64,000 nt of DNA from Brachybacterium paraconglomeratum (GCF_003994255.1 NZ_ML133856.1:124001-188000); one strand, 5' to 3'. Shown: positions 1-8,348, counted from the stretch's first letter. Numbers and translations are program-made. The notes: a model not told the origin generated them from the letters alone.

Positions 1-644
1 TCGGGCGCCGCCGCGGCGAGTCGGCCCGGCAGATCCGGGGCGCGGTGGTCGAGCGCCGCGTCGACGCCGAGCTCCTCGAGCAGCGCGACCTTCCGCTCGC
101 CGCCGGCGATCGCGATCGTGCGGGCACCGCGCAGGCGGGCGATCTGCGCGACCGCGGAGCCGACGGGGCCGGCCGCCGCGGCGACGGCGAGGGTCTCGCC
201 GGGCTGCACCTTCCCGATCGCGGTGAGCCCCGCGTAGGCGGTGAAGCCGGGCATCCCGAGCACGCCGAGGGCGGTGGTGACCGGCGCGGCCGCGGGGTCG
301 AGGCGGTGCAGCCCCGCGACCTCCTCGACGCTGTACTCCTGCCAGCCGCCGTAGCCGAGGACTACGTCGCCCGGGGCGAGGGACTCGTCGGCGGACTCGA
401 CGACCTCCGAGACGGTGCCGCCGACGATCACGTCGCCGACCTCCATCGGAGCGGCGTAGGACTTCGCATCGTTCATCCGGCCGCGCACGTACGGGTCCAG
501 GGAGATGTGGAGCGTGCGCAGCAGCGCCTCGCCCGGACCGGGGGAGGGGACGGGTGCGGTGTCGTGGAGGAAGTCGGAGGGGACCGGCTCGCCGTGCGGG
601 CGGGAGGCGAGGCGGATCCGGCGGTTCTGCAGGTCGGTGCTCAT
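1..644 (-). CDS. NADP-dependent zinc-free alcohol dehydrogenase-like oxidoreductase (3' end outside window)
   Basis: The start is MSTDLQNRRIRLASRPHG at 644; the gene runs off the left edge after about 214 codons. The order is an N-terminal GroES-like region (DPYVRGRM, then GDVIVGGTVSEVV), a GYGGWQEY segment, and the start of the Rossmann fold with LGMPGFTAYAGL and AAAGPVGSAVAQIARLRG. This matches the CurA/leukotriene B4 dehydrogenase-like branch of medium-chain reductases, which reduce enones or quinones with NADPH and carry no zinc. The substrate cannot be told. It is host DNA, upstream of the tRNA-Asp terminator and on the same strand. Confidence 0.85.
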   Translation of the reverse strand, partial: MSTDLQNRRIRLASRPHGEPVPSDFLHDTAPVPSPGPGEALLRTLHISLDPYVRGRMNDAKSYAAPMEVGDVIVGGTVSEVVESADESLAPGDVVLGYGGWQEYSVEEVAGLHRLDPAAAPVTTALGVLGMPGFTAYAGLTAIGKVQPGETLAVAAAAGPVGSAVAQIARLRGARTIAIAGGERKVALLEELGVDAALDHRAPDLPGRLAAAAP

Positions 645-680
645 GCCTCGAGCGTACGCAGTTCCGCAGGGGCACGAAGA

Positions 681-710
681 AAGCCCCGGAGCGATGCTCC
701 GGGGCCTTCT
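681..710 (-). terminator. Rho-independent terminator of tRNA-Asp
   Basis: Perfect 10-bp stem (683-692 with 696-705) and a three-base loop; on the minus strand it is followed by a CTTTCTTC tract. It lies just downstream of the tRNA-Asp 3' end. Confidence 0.8.
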
Positions 711-717
711 CGAGGGG

Positions 718-791
718 CGACCCTGACCGGGCTTGAACCGGCGACCTCCGCCGTGACAGGGCGGCACTCTAACCAACTGAGCTACAGGGCC
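718..791 (-). tRNA. tRNA-Asp (GTC)
   Basis: Cloverleaf of 74 nt: acceptor GGCCCTG pairs with CAGGGTC (one G-U), D arm, anticodon stem CCGCC/GGCGG with loop CTGTCAC giving anticodon GTC, T arm with GGTTCAAGCC, and discriminator G as usual for tRNA-Asp. CCA is not encoded. It lies 107 bp from attL, so before phage entry it would have been next to tRNA-Glu on the same strand, a common actinobacterial pairing. Confidence 0.95.
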
Positions 792-897
792 TCTCGTGTC
801 TTCCGGCTTCTCGCCTTCCGACTCGGATAACTCTACCGGAGGTTCTGGGCTCTCACGACCACTTTCGCTGTGAGCCGCCTCGCACCTCGGCGGAGCA

Positions 898-922
898 GTA
901 CCCCCAACGGGATTCGAACCCG
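898..922. other. attL core (displaced tRNA-Glu 3' end)
   Basis: 25 bp identical to 46671-46695, starting gtacccccaacgg and ending gaacccg. It contains the T-arm and acceptor sequence of tRNA-Glu, but nothing to its right resembles the rest of a tRNA, so it is the displaced bacterial copy. Host DNA lies to the left and phage DNA to the right. Confidence 0.93.
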
Positions 923-1123
923 ACCGGAGAGTCGGCAGATTCGGTGCCTGACCTGGGCGTGCGCCCGATCTGACCCCGATGCTACCGCGAGCACCCGGAC
1001 GCACCCCACCTGCACCGATAGCGCAGGGGTGAAGCCAGGACTACAGCGGCCGTTCGAAAGGCCGGGAATGGAGGCCGCTCTCCCGCACGCCAGCTGTCAC
1101 GCTGCCCTGCGAGACTCTGCGCC

Positions 1124-1474
1124 ATGGACGCCAGCGGCCACGAGCTCTACTTCGCGCACCAGCGCGCCGTGCAGACGGTCCACGGCATCGCGATCCGGTA
1201 CCGGCTCGCGCTCATCGGCCCGCGCGTCGACGTCGCCCACTCCGAGCTCGACCCGACCCTCCCCGAGCACTCGATCCAGGTCCGCGCCGGCGACGCCGAG
1301 CTGCTCATCCGGCCGGGCGACTGGGTCGGGCGCCGCGCCGAGCTCGACGCGCACGTCCTCGCGTGGCTGCTCGAGCATGTCGACCTCCGCGCCGCCCGGC
1401 CCCGCCCCGCCGCGCGCCGGTACGACGAGGTATGGATGCGGGCATGGAGGGACGCGAACCCTGGGCGCCGCTGA
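1124..1474 (+). CDS. hypothetical protein, accessory gene beside attL
   Basis: Encodes 116 residues starting MDASGHELYFAHQRAV. It lies between attL and the end of the lysis cassette and runs opposite to the late genes. No domain is recognised; the protein is soluble with a mixed composition and no membrane segment or signal. A strong hairpin (1494-1530) lies 20 bp after the stop, which supports a real plus-strand transcription unit. No clear ribosome binding site precedes the ATG. Genes next to an att site are often host-benefit cargo; that role is only an inference here. Confidence 0.5.
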   Translation: MDASGHELYFAHQRAVQTVHGIAIRYRLALIGPRVDVAHSELDPTLPEHSIQVRAGDAELLIRPGDWVGRRAELDAHVLAWLLEHVDLRAARPRPAARRYDEVWMRAWRDANPGRR

Positions 1475-1493
1475 CCCTGGGCACGACGAAAGC

Positions 1494-1530
1494 GCCCCCA
1501 CCGCAGACCTCGAGGGTCCACGGTGGGGGC
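1494..1530. terminator. Bidirectional terminator hairpin
   Basis: Perfect 10-bp GC-rich stem (1494-1503 with 1521-1530). It ends the 1124-1474 transcript on the plus strand, and its minus-strand side is followed by GCTTTCGTC, so it can also stop the late operon. Confidence 0.7.
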
Positions 1531-1540
1531 TTCAGTTCGT

Positions 1541-1613
1541 CGTCACTGCGCGTCAGTGATCGTCAGTGAGGGCGTCACTCTATCGAGTGAGGGGGTCAGT
1601 GAGCAGAGTGACG
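1541..1613. repeat. Cluster of short GTCAGTGA/TCACTGAC repeats with a hairpin
   Basis: gtcagtga occurs at about 1552, 1562 and 1595, with related gtcactg/gtcactc copies at 1542 and 1574 and gagtga at 1585 and 1607. A 6-bp stem (tcactc tatc gagtga) sits in the middle. The cluster straddles the end of the last late gene. Function unknown. Confidence 0.5.
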
Positions 1614-1748
1614 GCGGCGGGCGTCGCGGTCGTCCTCGTGGTGCTCGCGCTCGCACTGGTCGCGCTGCCACTCGTCCGCGTACGTGGCCGGGCAGAGCCG
1701 ACAGGGCCAGGTGAGGCCGCCGGCCCACTCAGGCGTCGTGGACATCCC
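1596..1748 (-). CDS. small Cys/His-rich phage protein
   Basis: About 50 residues starting [11 protein letters not shown]. The start overlaps the end of the holin-like gene (stop at 1729). It carries CRLC, then C and a His-rich stretch (CEREHHEDD), a possible metal-binding knuckle, and a basic tail. It is the last gene of the minus-strand late operon. An upstream start at 1787 in the same frame adds 13 Arg-rich residues and looks less natural. Function unknown. Confidence 0.55.
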   Translation of the reverse strand, partial: GMSTTPEWAGGLTWPCRLCPATYADEWQRDQCEREHHEDDRDARRRHSAH

Positions 1749-2049
1749 GGATCGCCTCTCCCTCCGCGATGGTGTCGTGCCCAGCACCGGCGACGACCAG
1801 GTCGCCGACGCGCTGCTCGACGACGGACGCGGTCGGGGTGACCTTCCGGCGGGCCACGATCAGCGGCAGCACGGCGGCGGCGATCGCGAGGACCGCACCG
1901 GCGAGGCCGATGATCGCGGTGTGCTGCTCCGGCGTGATCGCCACACCGAAGGAGGTGAGGGCGACGATGATCGCCTCGATGAGCGCGATGATCGCGCCGG
2001 CCGACAGGACCGGCTCGTTGGCCGGGGTCGTCTTGCGGTGGGTGTTCAC
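1729..2049 (-). CDS. putative holin (two membrane segments)
   Basis: A 106-residue protein. Residues about 15-38 ([20 protein letters not shown]) and 44-66 form two hydrophobic helices, followed by [15 protein letters not shown] and a polar C-terminal tail. This two-helix layout fits small actinophage holins that let endolysin reach the wall. The gene overlaps the upstream collagen-like gene by 4 bases (ATGA) and lies three genes after the endolysin. The 2951-3220 product, with a single helix, is an alternative or partner holin. Confidence 0.65.
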   Translation of the reverse strand: MNTHRKTTPANEPVLSAGAIIALIEAIIVALTSFGVAITPEQHTAIIGLAGAVLAIAAAVLPLIVARRKVTPTASVVEQRVGDLVVAGAGHDTIAEGEAIRDVHDA

Positions 2050-2954
2050 GGGGTCTCCTCGGTCGGGGTGGGTGTCGGGTCAGGGGTCTCGGGGGTGACG
2101 AGGCACGGGCCGCCGTCCTGAACGGCCCCGTCGGTGTAGGTGATGTCCCAGCGGCCGTCGCTGCCGCACTGCGCGTCGGCGATGCCGCGGCCGTCCACGC
2201 CGTCGGTGCCGTCAGCCCCTGCGGGGCCACGTTCACCGGACGGCCCGGGGTCTCCCTTCGGGCCCTGTTCACCGGTCGCGCCGGGAGGCCCGGCCGTGCC
2301 GGGGTCGCCCTTCGCTCCGGTCGCCCCCTGGGCGCCCGTCGAGCCGGGCTTGCCGTCGGATCCCGCCTTGCCGGGGTCGCCGGCCGGGCCGGCCTCGCCC
2401 TGCTCGCCAGGAGCGCCCGCTGAGCCGTCGTCGCCGTCGGCACCATCGGTGCCCGGTGCGCCGTCGGCGCCCGCGCTGCCGGGAGCACCCTGCTGACCAG
2501 CCTCGCCGGCAGCACCGTCCTGCCCGTCCGCTCCATCACTGCCGGGACGGCCAGGTGGCCCGGGTGGGCCAGGAGGACCGGACTTCGCCTGCGCGACCGT
2601 CTGGGCGGGATCCTGTTCCGCAGCCTGCTCAGCCTCCGCGCACGCGGCCTTCCCTGCGTCGTCCTGTTCGATCGCGCCGGACTCGCACAGCTCGAGCACG
2701 GTGCGGGCCTGCTGCTGTCGCTGCTCCGCGACCTCGACGGCGGCCTTGTCCGTGTCGGACAGCTGCTCCTCGAGCGCATCGACCTGCTCCTGGCGCTGCC
2801 CGCCCGCGATCAGCACATAGGCGAGCACGCCGGACAGCACCGCGAGCACGGCGACGAGCGCCCACACGCCGAGTCGTCGTCGGCGGCTCGACCGCTCCTC
2901 GACCTCCTCGATCAGGTGGGCCTCGTCCTGGGCGTCATGCTCTTCCTGGGTCAC
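2046..2954 (-). CDS. collagen-like type II membrane protein in the lysis cassette
   Basis: A 302-residue protein with a GTG start overlapping the upstream stop (GTGA). Residues 1-28 are acidic then Arg-rich and cytoplasmic; 29-50 form one membrane helix; 52-85 look like a coiled coil; about 126-257 are some 43 uninterrupted Gly-X-Y triplets, starting [13 protein letters not shown]; the last 45 residues hold two Cys around a WDITYTDG segment, then a TP-rich end. Collagen-like segments in phage usually trimerise fibres, but those lack a membrane helix. Here the helix would project the collagen rod outward from the cell membrane. Possible roles are a spanin-like or lysis-timing factor, or a surface protein of the lysogen. 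Confidence 0.8.
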   Translation of the reverse strand: MTQEEHDAQDEAHLIEEVEERSSRRRRLGVWALVAVLAVLSGVLAYVLIAGGQRQEQVDALEEQLSDTDKAAVEVAEQRQQQARTVLELCESGAIEQDDAGKAACAEAEQAAEQDPAQTVAQAKSGPPGPPGPPGRPGSDGADGQDGAAGEAGQQGAPGSAGADGAPGTDGADGDDGSAGAPGEQGEAGPAGDPGKAGSDGKPGSTGAQGATGAKGDPGTAGPPGATGEQGPKGDPGPSGERGPAGADGTDGVDGRGIADAQCGSDGRWDITYTDGAVQDGGPCLVTPETPDPTPTPTEETP

Positions 2955-3220
2955 AGGTCGTCACCGTCCTCGATCGGGGGGACCGGGTCGATCCCGTGCT
3001 CCACCAGCAGACGCCAGTAGGCGCGGGCCTTCGCCCACGCCCGCTCTTCGCGCGCCTCGGCATCGGCTGCGCGCTTCTCGGCCTTCTCGGCCAGCTCTTT
3101 GTAGATCACGCGCAGTCGCTCCTGTCGCTCGTCGGAGCGGCGGTAGGACTGGATGACCAGCCAGCCGATCCCGGCGCCCGCGAGAGGGATGATCGCGAGC
3201 AGTACCGCGTTCCAGTCCAT
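2951..3220 (-). CDS. small membrane protein of the lysis cassette (possible holin)
   Basis: An 89-residue protein. Residues 5-25 ([20 protein letters not shown]) form one helix, followed by a long charged alpha-helical tail rich in Arg, Glu and Ala. This resembles single-helix class III holins or LysB-side accessory proteins of actinophages. It directly follows the endolysin gene (38-bp gap) and overlaps the next gene by 4 bases. Confidence 0.65.
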   Translation of the reverse strand: MDWNAVLLAIIPLAGAGIGWLVIQSYRRSDERQERLRVIYKELAEKAEKRAADAEAREERAWAKARAYWRLLVEHGIDPVPPIEDGDDL

Positions 3221-3258
3221 GCCACAGTCCTCACCGCCTCACCGGGCACTGCATCGAG

Positions 3259-5037
3259 TCACTGGACGGGGAGCAGCCACAGCGCGTACCAGGTCACCGG
3301 GCCGAGCTTCCGGTCCACCGTGAGCCCGGCGAGGCGCTGGACGTTCCCGACCGCGTTGTCCATCTGCGCGCCCCAGCGGCCATCGACGTCCACGTCGTAG
3401 CCGCGGGCCTTCAGCTGCTGCTGCGCGGTGACGATCCCCCTCGAGCGGGTCTTGCCGCCCTCGGTGTAGATCTCGCCCGGGTTCAGGGAGTTCGCCGACT
3501 TCCCCGACACGGACTCGATCGGTCCAGACGCGTCGCCGTAGTAGCAGAGGTGCCCCGGCGTGCGCAGGAGCGGGAAGTCGGGCACGTTCTTGAGCTGCAT
3601 GAGAGCTGCCTTTCCGGAGGGAAGCTTCGACGAGGAAGAGGAACCGCCGCCGGGCGGCGTGGCGATCACGGCCGTGGGGTCGCCGCCGGCGGCCGCGAGG
3701 ATCTCCGCGACGGGGATGTCGCCGGGGTCGCCGTGGTCGTTCTCCGGGGCGTGCTGGTGGCCGAGCCACCCCGTGTACGCCTCCCACTGCACGCCGGTGA
3801 GCCGCTGCGCGGCCTTCTCCCCGTACGAGCCCGGGTAGGCCGCCCAGACCACCGAGGACATCAGCGGGATGCCCAGCGACTCCGAGACCGCGGCGAGCAC
3901 AGCGGCGAGCGCGTCGCGCGCCCACGCCTCCTCGAGGACGTCGGGGAGGTAGAGGTAGCCGTGCTTCTTCGCGAAGGCGAGGTCGCACGAGCCGATCAGC
4001 TCGATCTGGAAGACCCGGGAGTTGTTGGTCTGGACGCCGCCGGCCTTGTTCACGAGCGCGCGGGAGGGGCGGGTCGTGGAGAAGTGCTGCCGCGCCGAGA
4101 TCGTCCGCGCGGTCGGGTCGAAGCGGACCGTGAGGTGCGGGGCGGACGAGCCGCCCCCGTAGCCCGGCCAGGTGCCGGTCTCGGTGGAGTGCAGCAGCCC
4201 GATCGGCTTGCCGCCGGTGTAGGTCTGGGTCGAGTACTTCTCGTCCCAGAACTGGGTGGTGGCGTCGGCCCAGGGGAAGATCCCGTCGACCGCGGCGGCG
4301 AGCGGCACCGGCTTCGGCAGCGCGGCCGGTGCCGGGGCGGGGACGCTCGTGCCGCCGCCAACGGTCACCGGGACCGCGGGGGCGGCGTCACCTTTTCCCG
4401 TCAGTCCCAGGCCCTTCTTCGTCGCGGGGCCGACCTTGCCGTCGGGCTCGAGGCCGAGCTGCTTCTGCTTCGCCTTGATCAGCTGGACGGTGCCGGTGCC
4501 GATCTTCCCGTCGACGGTGGCGCCCACGGCGCGCTGCACGGCGGCATGATCGAGCCACCCCTCGGCGGTGTACCGGTCGGTTCCGTTGTAGACGAAGTGC
4601 CACGGCTCGCCGTTCCGCCGGCCCTCGTCCCAGGTCCAGCCGAAGCGCGACCCGTTGGCCTGGATCCAGGTCTGGATCGCGGCGGGGGCGATGTCGATCG
4701 CGATGCCGCGGGTGTGGTTCGCGCCCGTGCCCGTGCCGTAGAGGTCGGGGGACGCGACAGCGACCGAGTCGGGGCGGCGCGCCCAGTAGGTCCCGCCGTA
4801 CATGCGATCCGAGGATGCCTTCTTCGCCCGGGTGCCGCGGTTGCGGTAGTTCGCCTCGAACAGAGCGATCTGCTCGGCCTTCGATCGGTAGGCGTCGTTG
4901 AGCTGGAAGTTCACGCTCGTCTCGGCGACCGCGCGGGCGATCATCCTGGACAGCGAGCTGGCGGCCGCGGGAGTGAGCTTCTCGATCTGGTCTCGGCTGC
5001 CCCAGGACGCGGGGAGCGCTTGCAGGGTGGGTGTCAT
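3259..5037 (-). CDS. endolysin with M15 peptidase and amidase domains
   Basis: A 592-residue modular lysin. Residues about 20-155 form an M15 D-Ala-D-Ala carboxypeptidase/endopeptidase domain with zinc ligands H108 and D115 (ANHTRGIAIDI) and H147 (EPWHF). Residues about 165-212 form a peptidoglycan-binding helical repeat. A Pro/Ala/Gly linker covers 213-250. Residues about 253-460 are amidase-like (LLHSTETG with H283, then GHQHAPENDHGDPGD). A second peptidoglycan-binding repeat ends the protein. It would cut both peptide cross-links and the muramoyl-alanine bond. No signal peptide is seen, so it needs a holin. It lies between the tail-tip genes and the holin candidates. Confidence 0.9.
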   Translation of the reverse strand: MTPTLQALPASWGSRDQIEKLTPAAASSLSRMIARAVAETSVNFQLNDAYRSKAEQIALFEANYRNRGTRAKKASSDRMYGGTYWARRPDSVAVASPDLYGTGTGANHTRGIAIDIAPAAIQTWIQANGSRFGWTWDEGRRNGEPWHFVYNGTDRYTAEGWLDHAAVQRAVGATVDGKIGTGTVQLIKAKQKQLGLEPDGKVGPATKKGLGLTGKGDAAPAVPVTVGGGTSVPAPAPAALPKPVPLAAAVDGIFPWADATTQFWDEKYSTQTYTGGKPIGLLHSTETGTWPGYGGGSSAPHLTVRFDPTARTISARQHFSTTRPSRALVNKAGGVQTNNSRVFQIELIGSCDLAFAKKHGYLYLPDVLEEAWARDALAAVLAAVSESLGIPLMSSVVWAAYPGSYGEKAAQRLTGVQWEAYTGWLGHQHAPENDHGDPGDIPVAEILAAAGGDPTAVIATPPGGGSSSSSKLPSGKAALMQLKNVPDFPLLRTPGHLCYYGDASGPIESVSGKSANSLNPGEIYTEGGKTRSRGIVTAQQQLKARGYDVDVDGRWGAQMDNAVGNVQRLAGLTVDRKLGPVTWYALWLLPVQ

Positions 5038-5102
5038 GGGGTGCCTCCTCGGGCATGAGAAAGGCCCCCGCGGTGTGCGAGGGCCAGGCTATGTTTCGGG
5101 GC

Positions 5103-5306
5103 ATGAGCATCGATCCGTTCGCCCTCTTCGGCGCACTCGTAACCGCAATCGGAGTCATCCTGGTTGGGGCGGGATCAACCGGGGGCTACCTGCTCCCCTG
5201 GAGCGAGAAGCCACTCGGTGGGAAATGTCTTTGGGACTGGATCAATCTCTTTGGCACCGCTTCCGGGATCGTTGGTGCCGGGCTTCTGCTCATCGCAGTC
5301 TTCTAG
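5103..5306 (+). CDS. small two-helix membrane protein, plus-strand cargo
   Basis: A 67-residue protein starting MSIDPFALFGALVTAIGV. Two hydrophobic helices flank a central LPWSEKPLGGKCLWDW loop. A TATGTT -10-like box at 5090-5095 ends 7 bases before the ATG, suggesting a leaderless transcript from its own promoter. A longer start at 5031 exists but would overlap the endolysin start on the other strand. It lies 27 bp before the SGNH hydrolase gene and probably forms a cargo unit with it. Function unknown. Confidence 0.65.
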   Translation: MSIDPFALFGALVTAIGVILVGAGSTGGYLLPWSEKPLGGKCLWDWINLFGTASGIVGAGLLLIAVF

Positions 5307-5333
5307 CCGCGTTTCCGCGAGTATGGTTCGTGC

Positions 5334-5978
5334 GTGAAGCGTTCCCTGGTGCTCGTGCTGTCCCTGCTGCTCAACGTCGCGCTGCTCGCCGCCGGCGGCT
5401 GGTACCTCTCCGAGCGCGGCGCCCGACCGATCGCCGAGGACCTCGGCATCGTTGAGGAGCGCCGCCCCGCCTACGACGTGTACGCCTCCGAGCGGTTCAC
5501 CGAGCTCGAGGGCGAGCCCACGGTGCTGATCGGTGACTCGCAGATCGAGCGGGGGCCGTGGTCCGAGGTGCTCGACACCCCGGTCGCGGTTCGTGGTCAG
5601 GGCGGGATGCTGATCGCGGAGGTGACCGCGACCGTGCCCGACACGGTGCCCGGTGATGCAGCGCGCGTGATCGTCTGGGCGGGCTCGAACGACGCCCTGC
5701 ACGAACGCACGCCGGCCGAGGCAGGCGAGGACATGGCCGAGCTGCTCGCCGCTGTCGAGGTCGCGGCCCCGGGCGCTGAGATCGTCGTGCTGTCCCTGCC
5801 GCCCCTGGAATGGGTCGACGTGACCGACACGAACACCGCGCTCGAGACTGCCACCGAGGGGGCCGGGGCGACGTGGGTGGACGTCACCCCGGCACTCGAC
5901 GGGCTGCTCACCGACGACGGCGTGCACCTCACCGGGCAGGGCTACGAGGCCGTCGCGGAGGCGCTCAGAACCCCATGA
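5334..5978 (+). CDS. membrane-anchored SGNH/GDSL hydrolase, plus-strand cargo
   Basis: A 214-residue protein with a GTG start 6 bases after a TATGGT box (5322-5327), again consistent with leaderless expression. Residues 3-24 form a signal anchor. The SGNH blocks are GDSQIE (nucleophile Ser, block I), RGQGG (block II), GSND (block III) and DDGVHLT (Asp/His pair, block V). The family removes acyl or acetyl groups from lipids, glycans or wall polymers. Running against the late operon, it is a good candidate for expression in the lysogen, for example to trim O-acetyl groups on the host surface; that is inference. Its 3' end overlaps the tail gene on the other strand by 14 bp. Confidence 0.82.
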   Translation: MKRSLVLVLSLLLNVALLAAGGWYLSERGARPIAEDLGIVEERRPAYDVYASERFTELEGEPTVLIGDSQIERGPWSEVLDTPVAVRGQGGMLIAEVTATVPDTVPGDAARVIVWAGSNDALHERTPAEAGEDMAELLAAVEVAAPGAEIVVLSLPPLEWVDVTDTNTALETATEGAGATWVDVTPALDGLLTDDGVHLTGQGYEAVAEALRTP

Positions 5979-7317
5979 GGGCCAGGTCCCGTCCCAGCAG
6001 GACGGCCTGGATGTCCTGCCCGGCCTGCACGTAGTGCGTCAGGTCTCCGGGGTTGTAGACGCGGGGCTCGTCCTGCCTGTACTCGCCGGACCCGACCGAT
6101 GATTCGAGCACCCCGCCCGTGTCGCTCACCCAACCCGTCCCGAGGGGATGCGCGGGATCGCCCGGCACGACGTCACCTGCGAGGGTGATGACCGTGGCCC
6201 GGACCGCCCCGGCAGTGCCCGGGGTGACGGGCGCCCCGCCGATGATCGGTGCGCCGTCGCGCAGCCACGGATTCAGCACGTCCCCCGGCTTGTACACGCC
6301 GCTGGTCGTGCCGTCCCCGTTGTCGATCGCGCGGGGCGCGACAGTGCCCTGCACCCAGCGCACCACCCCCGCAGCGCGGGCAGTCTCCCATGCGGTGACC
6401 ATGTTGGCCCGCAGGTCCGCACCGACGCTGTTTCCGTCGTTCGTGCCGAGCGCGGAGAACACCGAGTCGGCGTACTTCAGCTGCTCGCCGAGCTGGAAGT
6501 CCCACCACCCCTCGGCGAGGTGGTAGGTGCCGAGTCCGTGCTTCCCGTTCAGAATGTGGGGGAGTGCCCGGGCGCGGAACGCCTGCGCGAGGTAGGACCG
6601 GGCCGGGTTCACGGAGTTGGAGTCCCCGATCAGCGCCCACGACGACGACTGCGCCGACGGGGCGAGGACCACCGACGGGCGCGCGCCTGTTCCGGTAGCG
6701 GAGAACGCCGACGCAGGGGCCTGCTCGACCGTGGCGGGGTCGCCGCTGGTCTTGCCGAGATCGTAGGTGCCGTCGAGGTCGCCCTGCACGCCCATCGTCC
6801 CCGTCGCGGCCTGGCCCCACGTCATGACCTCGATGGTGTCACCGAGATAGAACGGGCCGGGGATGGGGTCGGCGTAGACGTTCTGGGCATCGGAGGGCAG
6901 GAGCGCCTCTTCGCTGACTGCGCCGTGGAGGCTGACCTCCGTGGCCCCGTCGAACGTGCACTCGACCCAAGGTTCGCCCGGGCGTCGGACCCAGGCGCGG
7001 AGAGGGGTGTCTGCCCCGGCCCCGAACTTCGGGTTCGGGCGGGCGAACCAGCCGAGGGTGATCTCCGCGGCGTTGGCGTACAGCATGTGCCGGGTCGCGG
7101 ACGCGGCACCCGTCGTGCCGGGTGTCCACTGGTTCTGCAGGACGCCCGTGTTCGTGGCGATGTTCTGGACGGGCCCGTCATCGGGGGTGAACTCGGGCGG
7201 GGTGTACGAGCCCCCGCCGCCCAGGACGGGCACCCATTCCCCGCCCACGTGGCGGGCGACAGTCACACCCTCCCATGAGCCGCTGGTGTGGATCGCGAGG
7301 TTGTCCATGCCGGTCAC
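5965..7317 (-). CDS. tail-tip/fibre protein with SGNH hydrolase-like domain
   Basis: About 450 residues from a GTG start that overlaps the upstream stop (GTGA) with AAGG ten bases ahead; an ATG lies at 7308. The N-terminal part (VARHVGGEWVPVLGGGGSY) is typical of minor tail proteins. The middle has a beta-rich region, then an SGNH-like domain with WALIGDSNSVN and SALGTNDGNS. A clear block V Asp-x-x-His is less certain (LTHYVQAGQD near the end). Tail esterases of this kind deacetylate or cleave surface glycans during adsorption. The last structural gene before the lysis cassette. Confidence 0.72.
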   Translation of the reverse strand: MTGMDNLAIHTSGSWEGVTVARHVGGEWVPVLGGGGSYTPPEFTPDDGPVQNIATNTGVLQNQWTPGTTGAASATRHMLYANAAEITLGWFARPNPKFGAGADTPLRAWVRRPGEPWVECTFDGATEVSLHGAVSEEALLPSDAQNVYADPIPGPFYLGDTIEVMTWGQAATGTMGVQGDLDGTYDLGKTSGDPATVEQAPASAFSATGTGARPSVVLAPSAQSSSWALIGDSNSVNPARSYLAQAFRARALPHILNGKHGLGTYHLAEGWWDFQLGEQLKYADSVFSALGTNDGNSVGADLRANMVTAWETARAAGVVRWVQGTVAPRAIDNGDGTTSGVYKPGDVLNPWLRDGAPIIGGAPVTPGTAGAVRATVITLAGDVVPGDPAHPLGTGWVSDTGGVLESSVGSGEYRQDEPRVYNPGDLTHYVQAGQDIQAVLLGRDLALMGF

Positions 7318-8348
7318 GGGATGAACACCTTGAAGTCGCGCAGCAGGTTCGCCTGCGTGCGGAAGTCCGCGCGGATCTCCGTGATGTCCGCCGTGATCTG
7401 GCCGACGGTGGCCGACGCCTGGGTGGCGGATACACCGGTGGTGACGTTCTGGATCGACCACGTGCCCGCAGTGCGGTTGATGGTCATCCGGACCGTGTCC
7501 CCGTTCGTCATGGCGAGGCCGTTGAACGCCTTGGTCTGGCCACCTCCGGCGGGCCAAAGGAACGCCTCCTTCGACGCGAGGAAGCCGAGCGACCCGCCCG
7601 GTCCCCAGAGCTCCATCACCGAGAAGTTCTGGGACGTGCCGAGGTCGCATGTGAACTCGACCGCGATCGCCGAGAACGAAGCCGGAAGCACCAGTCGCGG
7701 CCACGCCATGGACTGACCCGAGGCGACCGTGATCTTCCCCCCGAGGATCGTCGTCGCCCCCGCAGCGTCCGGTGACCACGTGATCGCCTCACCGCCCGCG
7801 TACGCATCCGTCGTCGTGCCCGCGAGAGGCCCATCCGCCCGCTCGAACGAATCCGACGTGACCACATCCCCGGACTGGTAGGAGCGTGCAGGCCACGCCA
7901 TCTCGCCCGATGTCACCGCGCCAGGAGCGAACGTGTAGCCGGGCTTCGGCTCCGCCGACCAGGAAAGCGTCGTCTCGCCCGCAGAGTTGATGGGGTACGT
8001 CCCCGCACCCTTCACCTGCCCACCCACTCGGTACGTCGCCCCATCATCCGACGGGACTGTGTACGAGCGGCCGGACAGGCTCGCCGTCACCAGCTTCGGC
8101 ACCCACGCATTCGGATCCGGCGGAGAGGTCTGGATCCACCACACCTCGTAGATGCGATCCCCGATCACGATCGTCGGCTCCGGTTCCTCCACCGAAGCGA
8201 CCATCACGTACGGAACCTGTTCACCGTCCTCGTTGATGTAGAACCCGCCCGCGGCCCCGCCGCCGGCGATCTCCTGGACGTGCGCGACGGCGTCCGAGGG
8301 GAGCCGCCCATCGGGCAGCAGGGCCCGGAACGTGTTCGCCATGGTCAT
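7314..8348 (-). CDS. minor tail protein (probable receptor-binding or fibre protein)
   Basis: A 344-residue protein with an ATGA overlap with the preceding small gene. The N-terminus (LLPDGRLPSDAVAHVQEIAGG) is followed by a module with Fibronectin/CBM-like features (YPINSAGETTLSWSAEPKPGYTF) and a C-terminal beta-sandwich-like part (FERADGPLAG, then AVEFTCDLGTSQNF) that resembles lectin/laminin-G-type domains used for sugar binding. The position between the tail hub and the SGNH tail protein fits a host-recognition role. Confidence 0.65.
   Translation of the reverse strand: MTMANTFRALLPDGRLPSDAVAHVQEIAGGGAAGGFYINEDGEQVPYVMVASVEEPEPTIVIGDRIYEVWWIQTSPPDPNAWVPKLVTASLSGRSYTVPSDDGATYRVGGQVKGAGTYPINSAGETTLSWSAEPKPGYTFAPGAVTSGEMAWPARSYQSGDVVTSDSFERADGPLAGTTTDAYAGGEAITWSPDAAGATTILGGKITVASGQSMAWPRLVLPASFSAIAVEFTCDLGTSQNFSVMELWGPGGSLGFLASKEAFLWPAGGGQTKAFNGLAMTNGDTVRMTINRTAGTWSIQNVTTGVSATQASATVGQITADITEIRADFRTQANLLRDFKVFIP

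Noticed and set aside
923-1060. A second tRNA remnant inside attL
   Set aside because: Beyond the 25-bp core no D arm or anticodon stem can be folded from this sequence.
2140-2496. Pro/Ser-rich plus-strand frame
   Set aside because: Complement of the collagen-like repeats; the GPP codons produce it.
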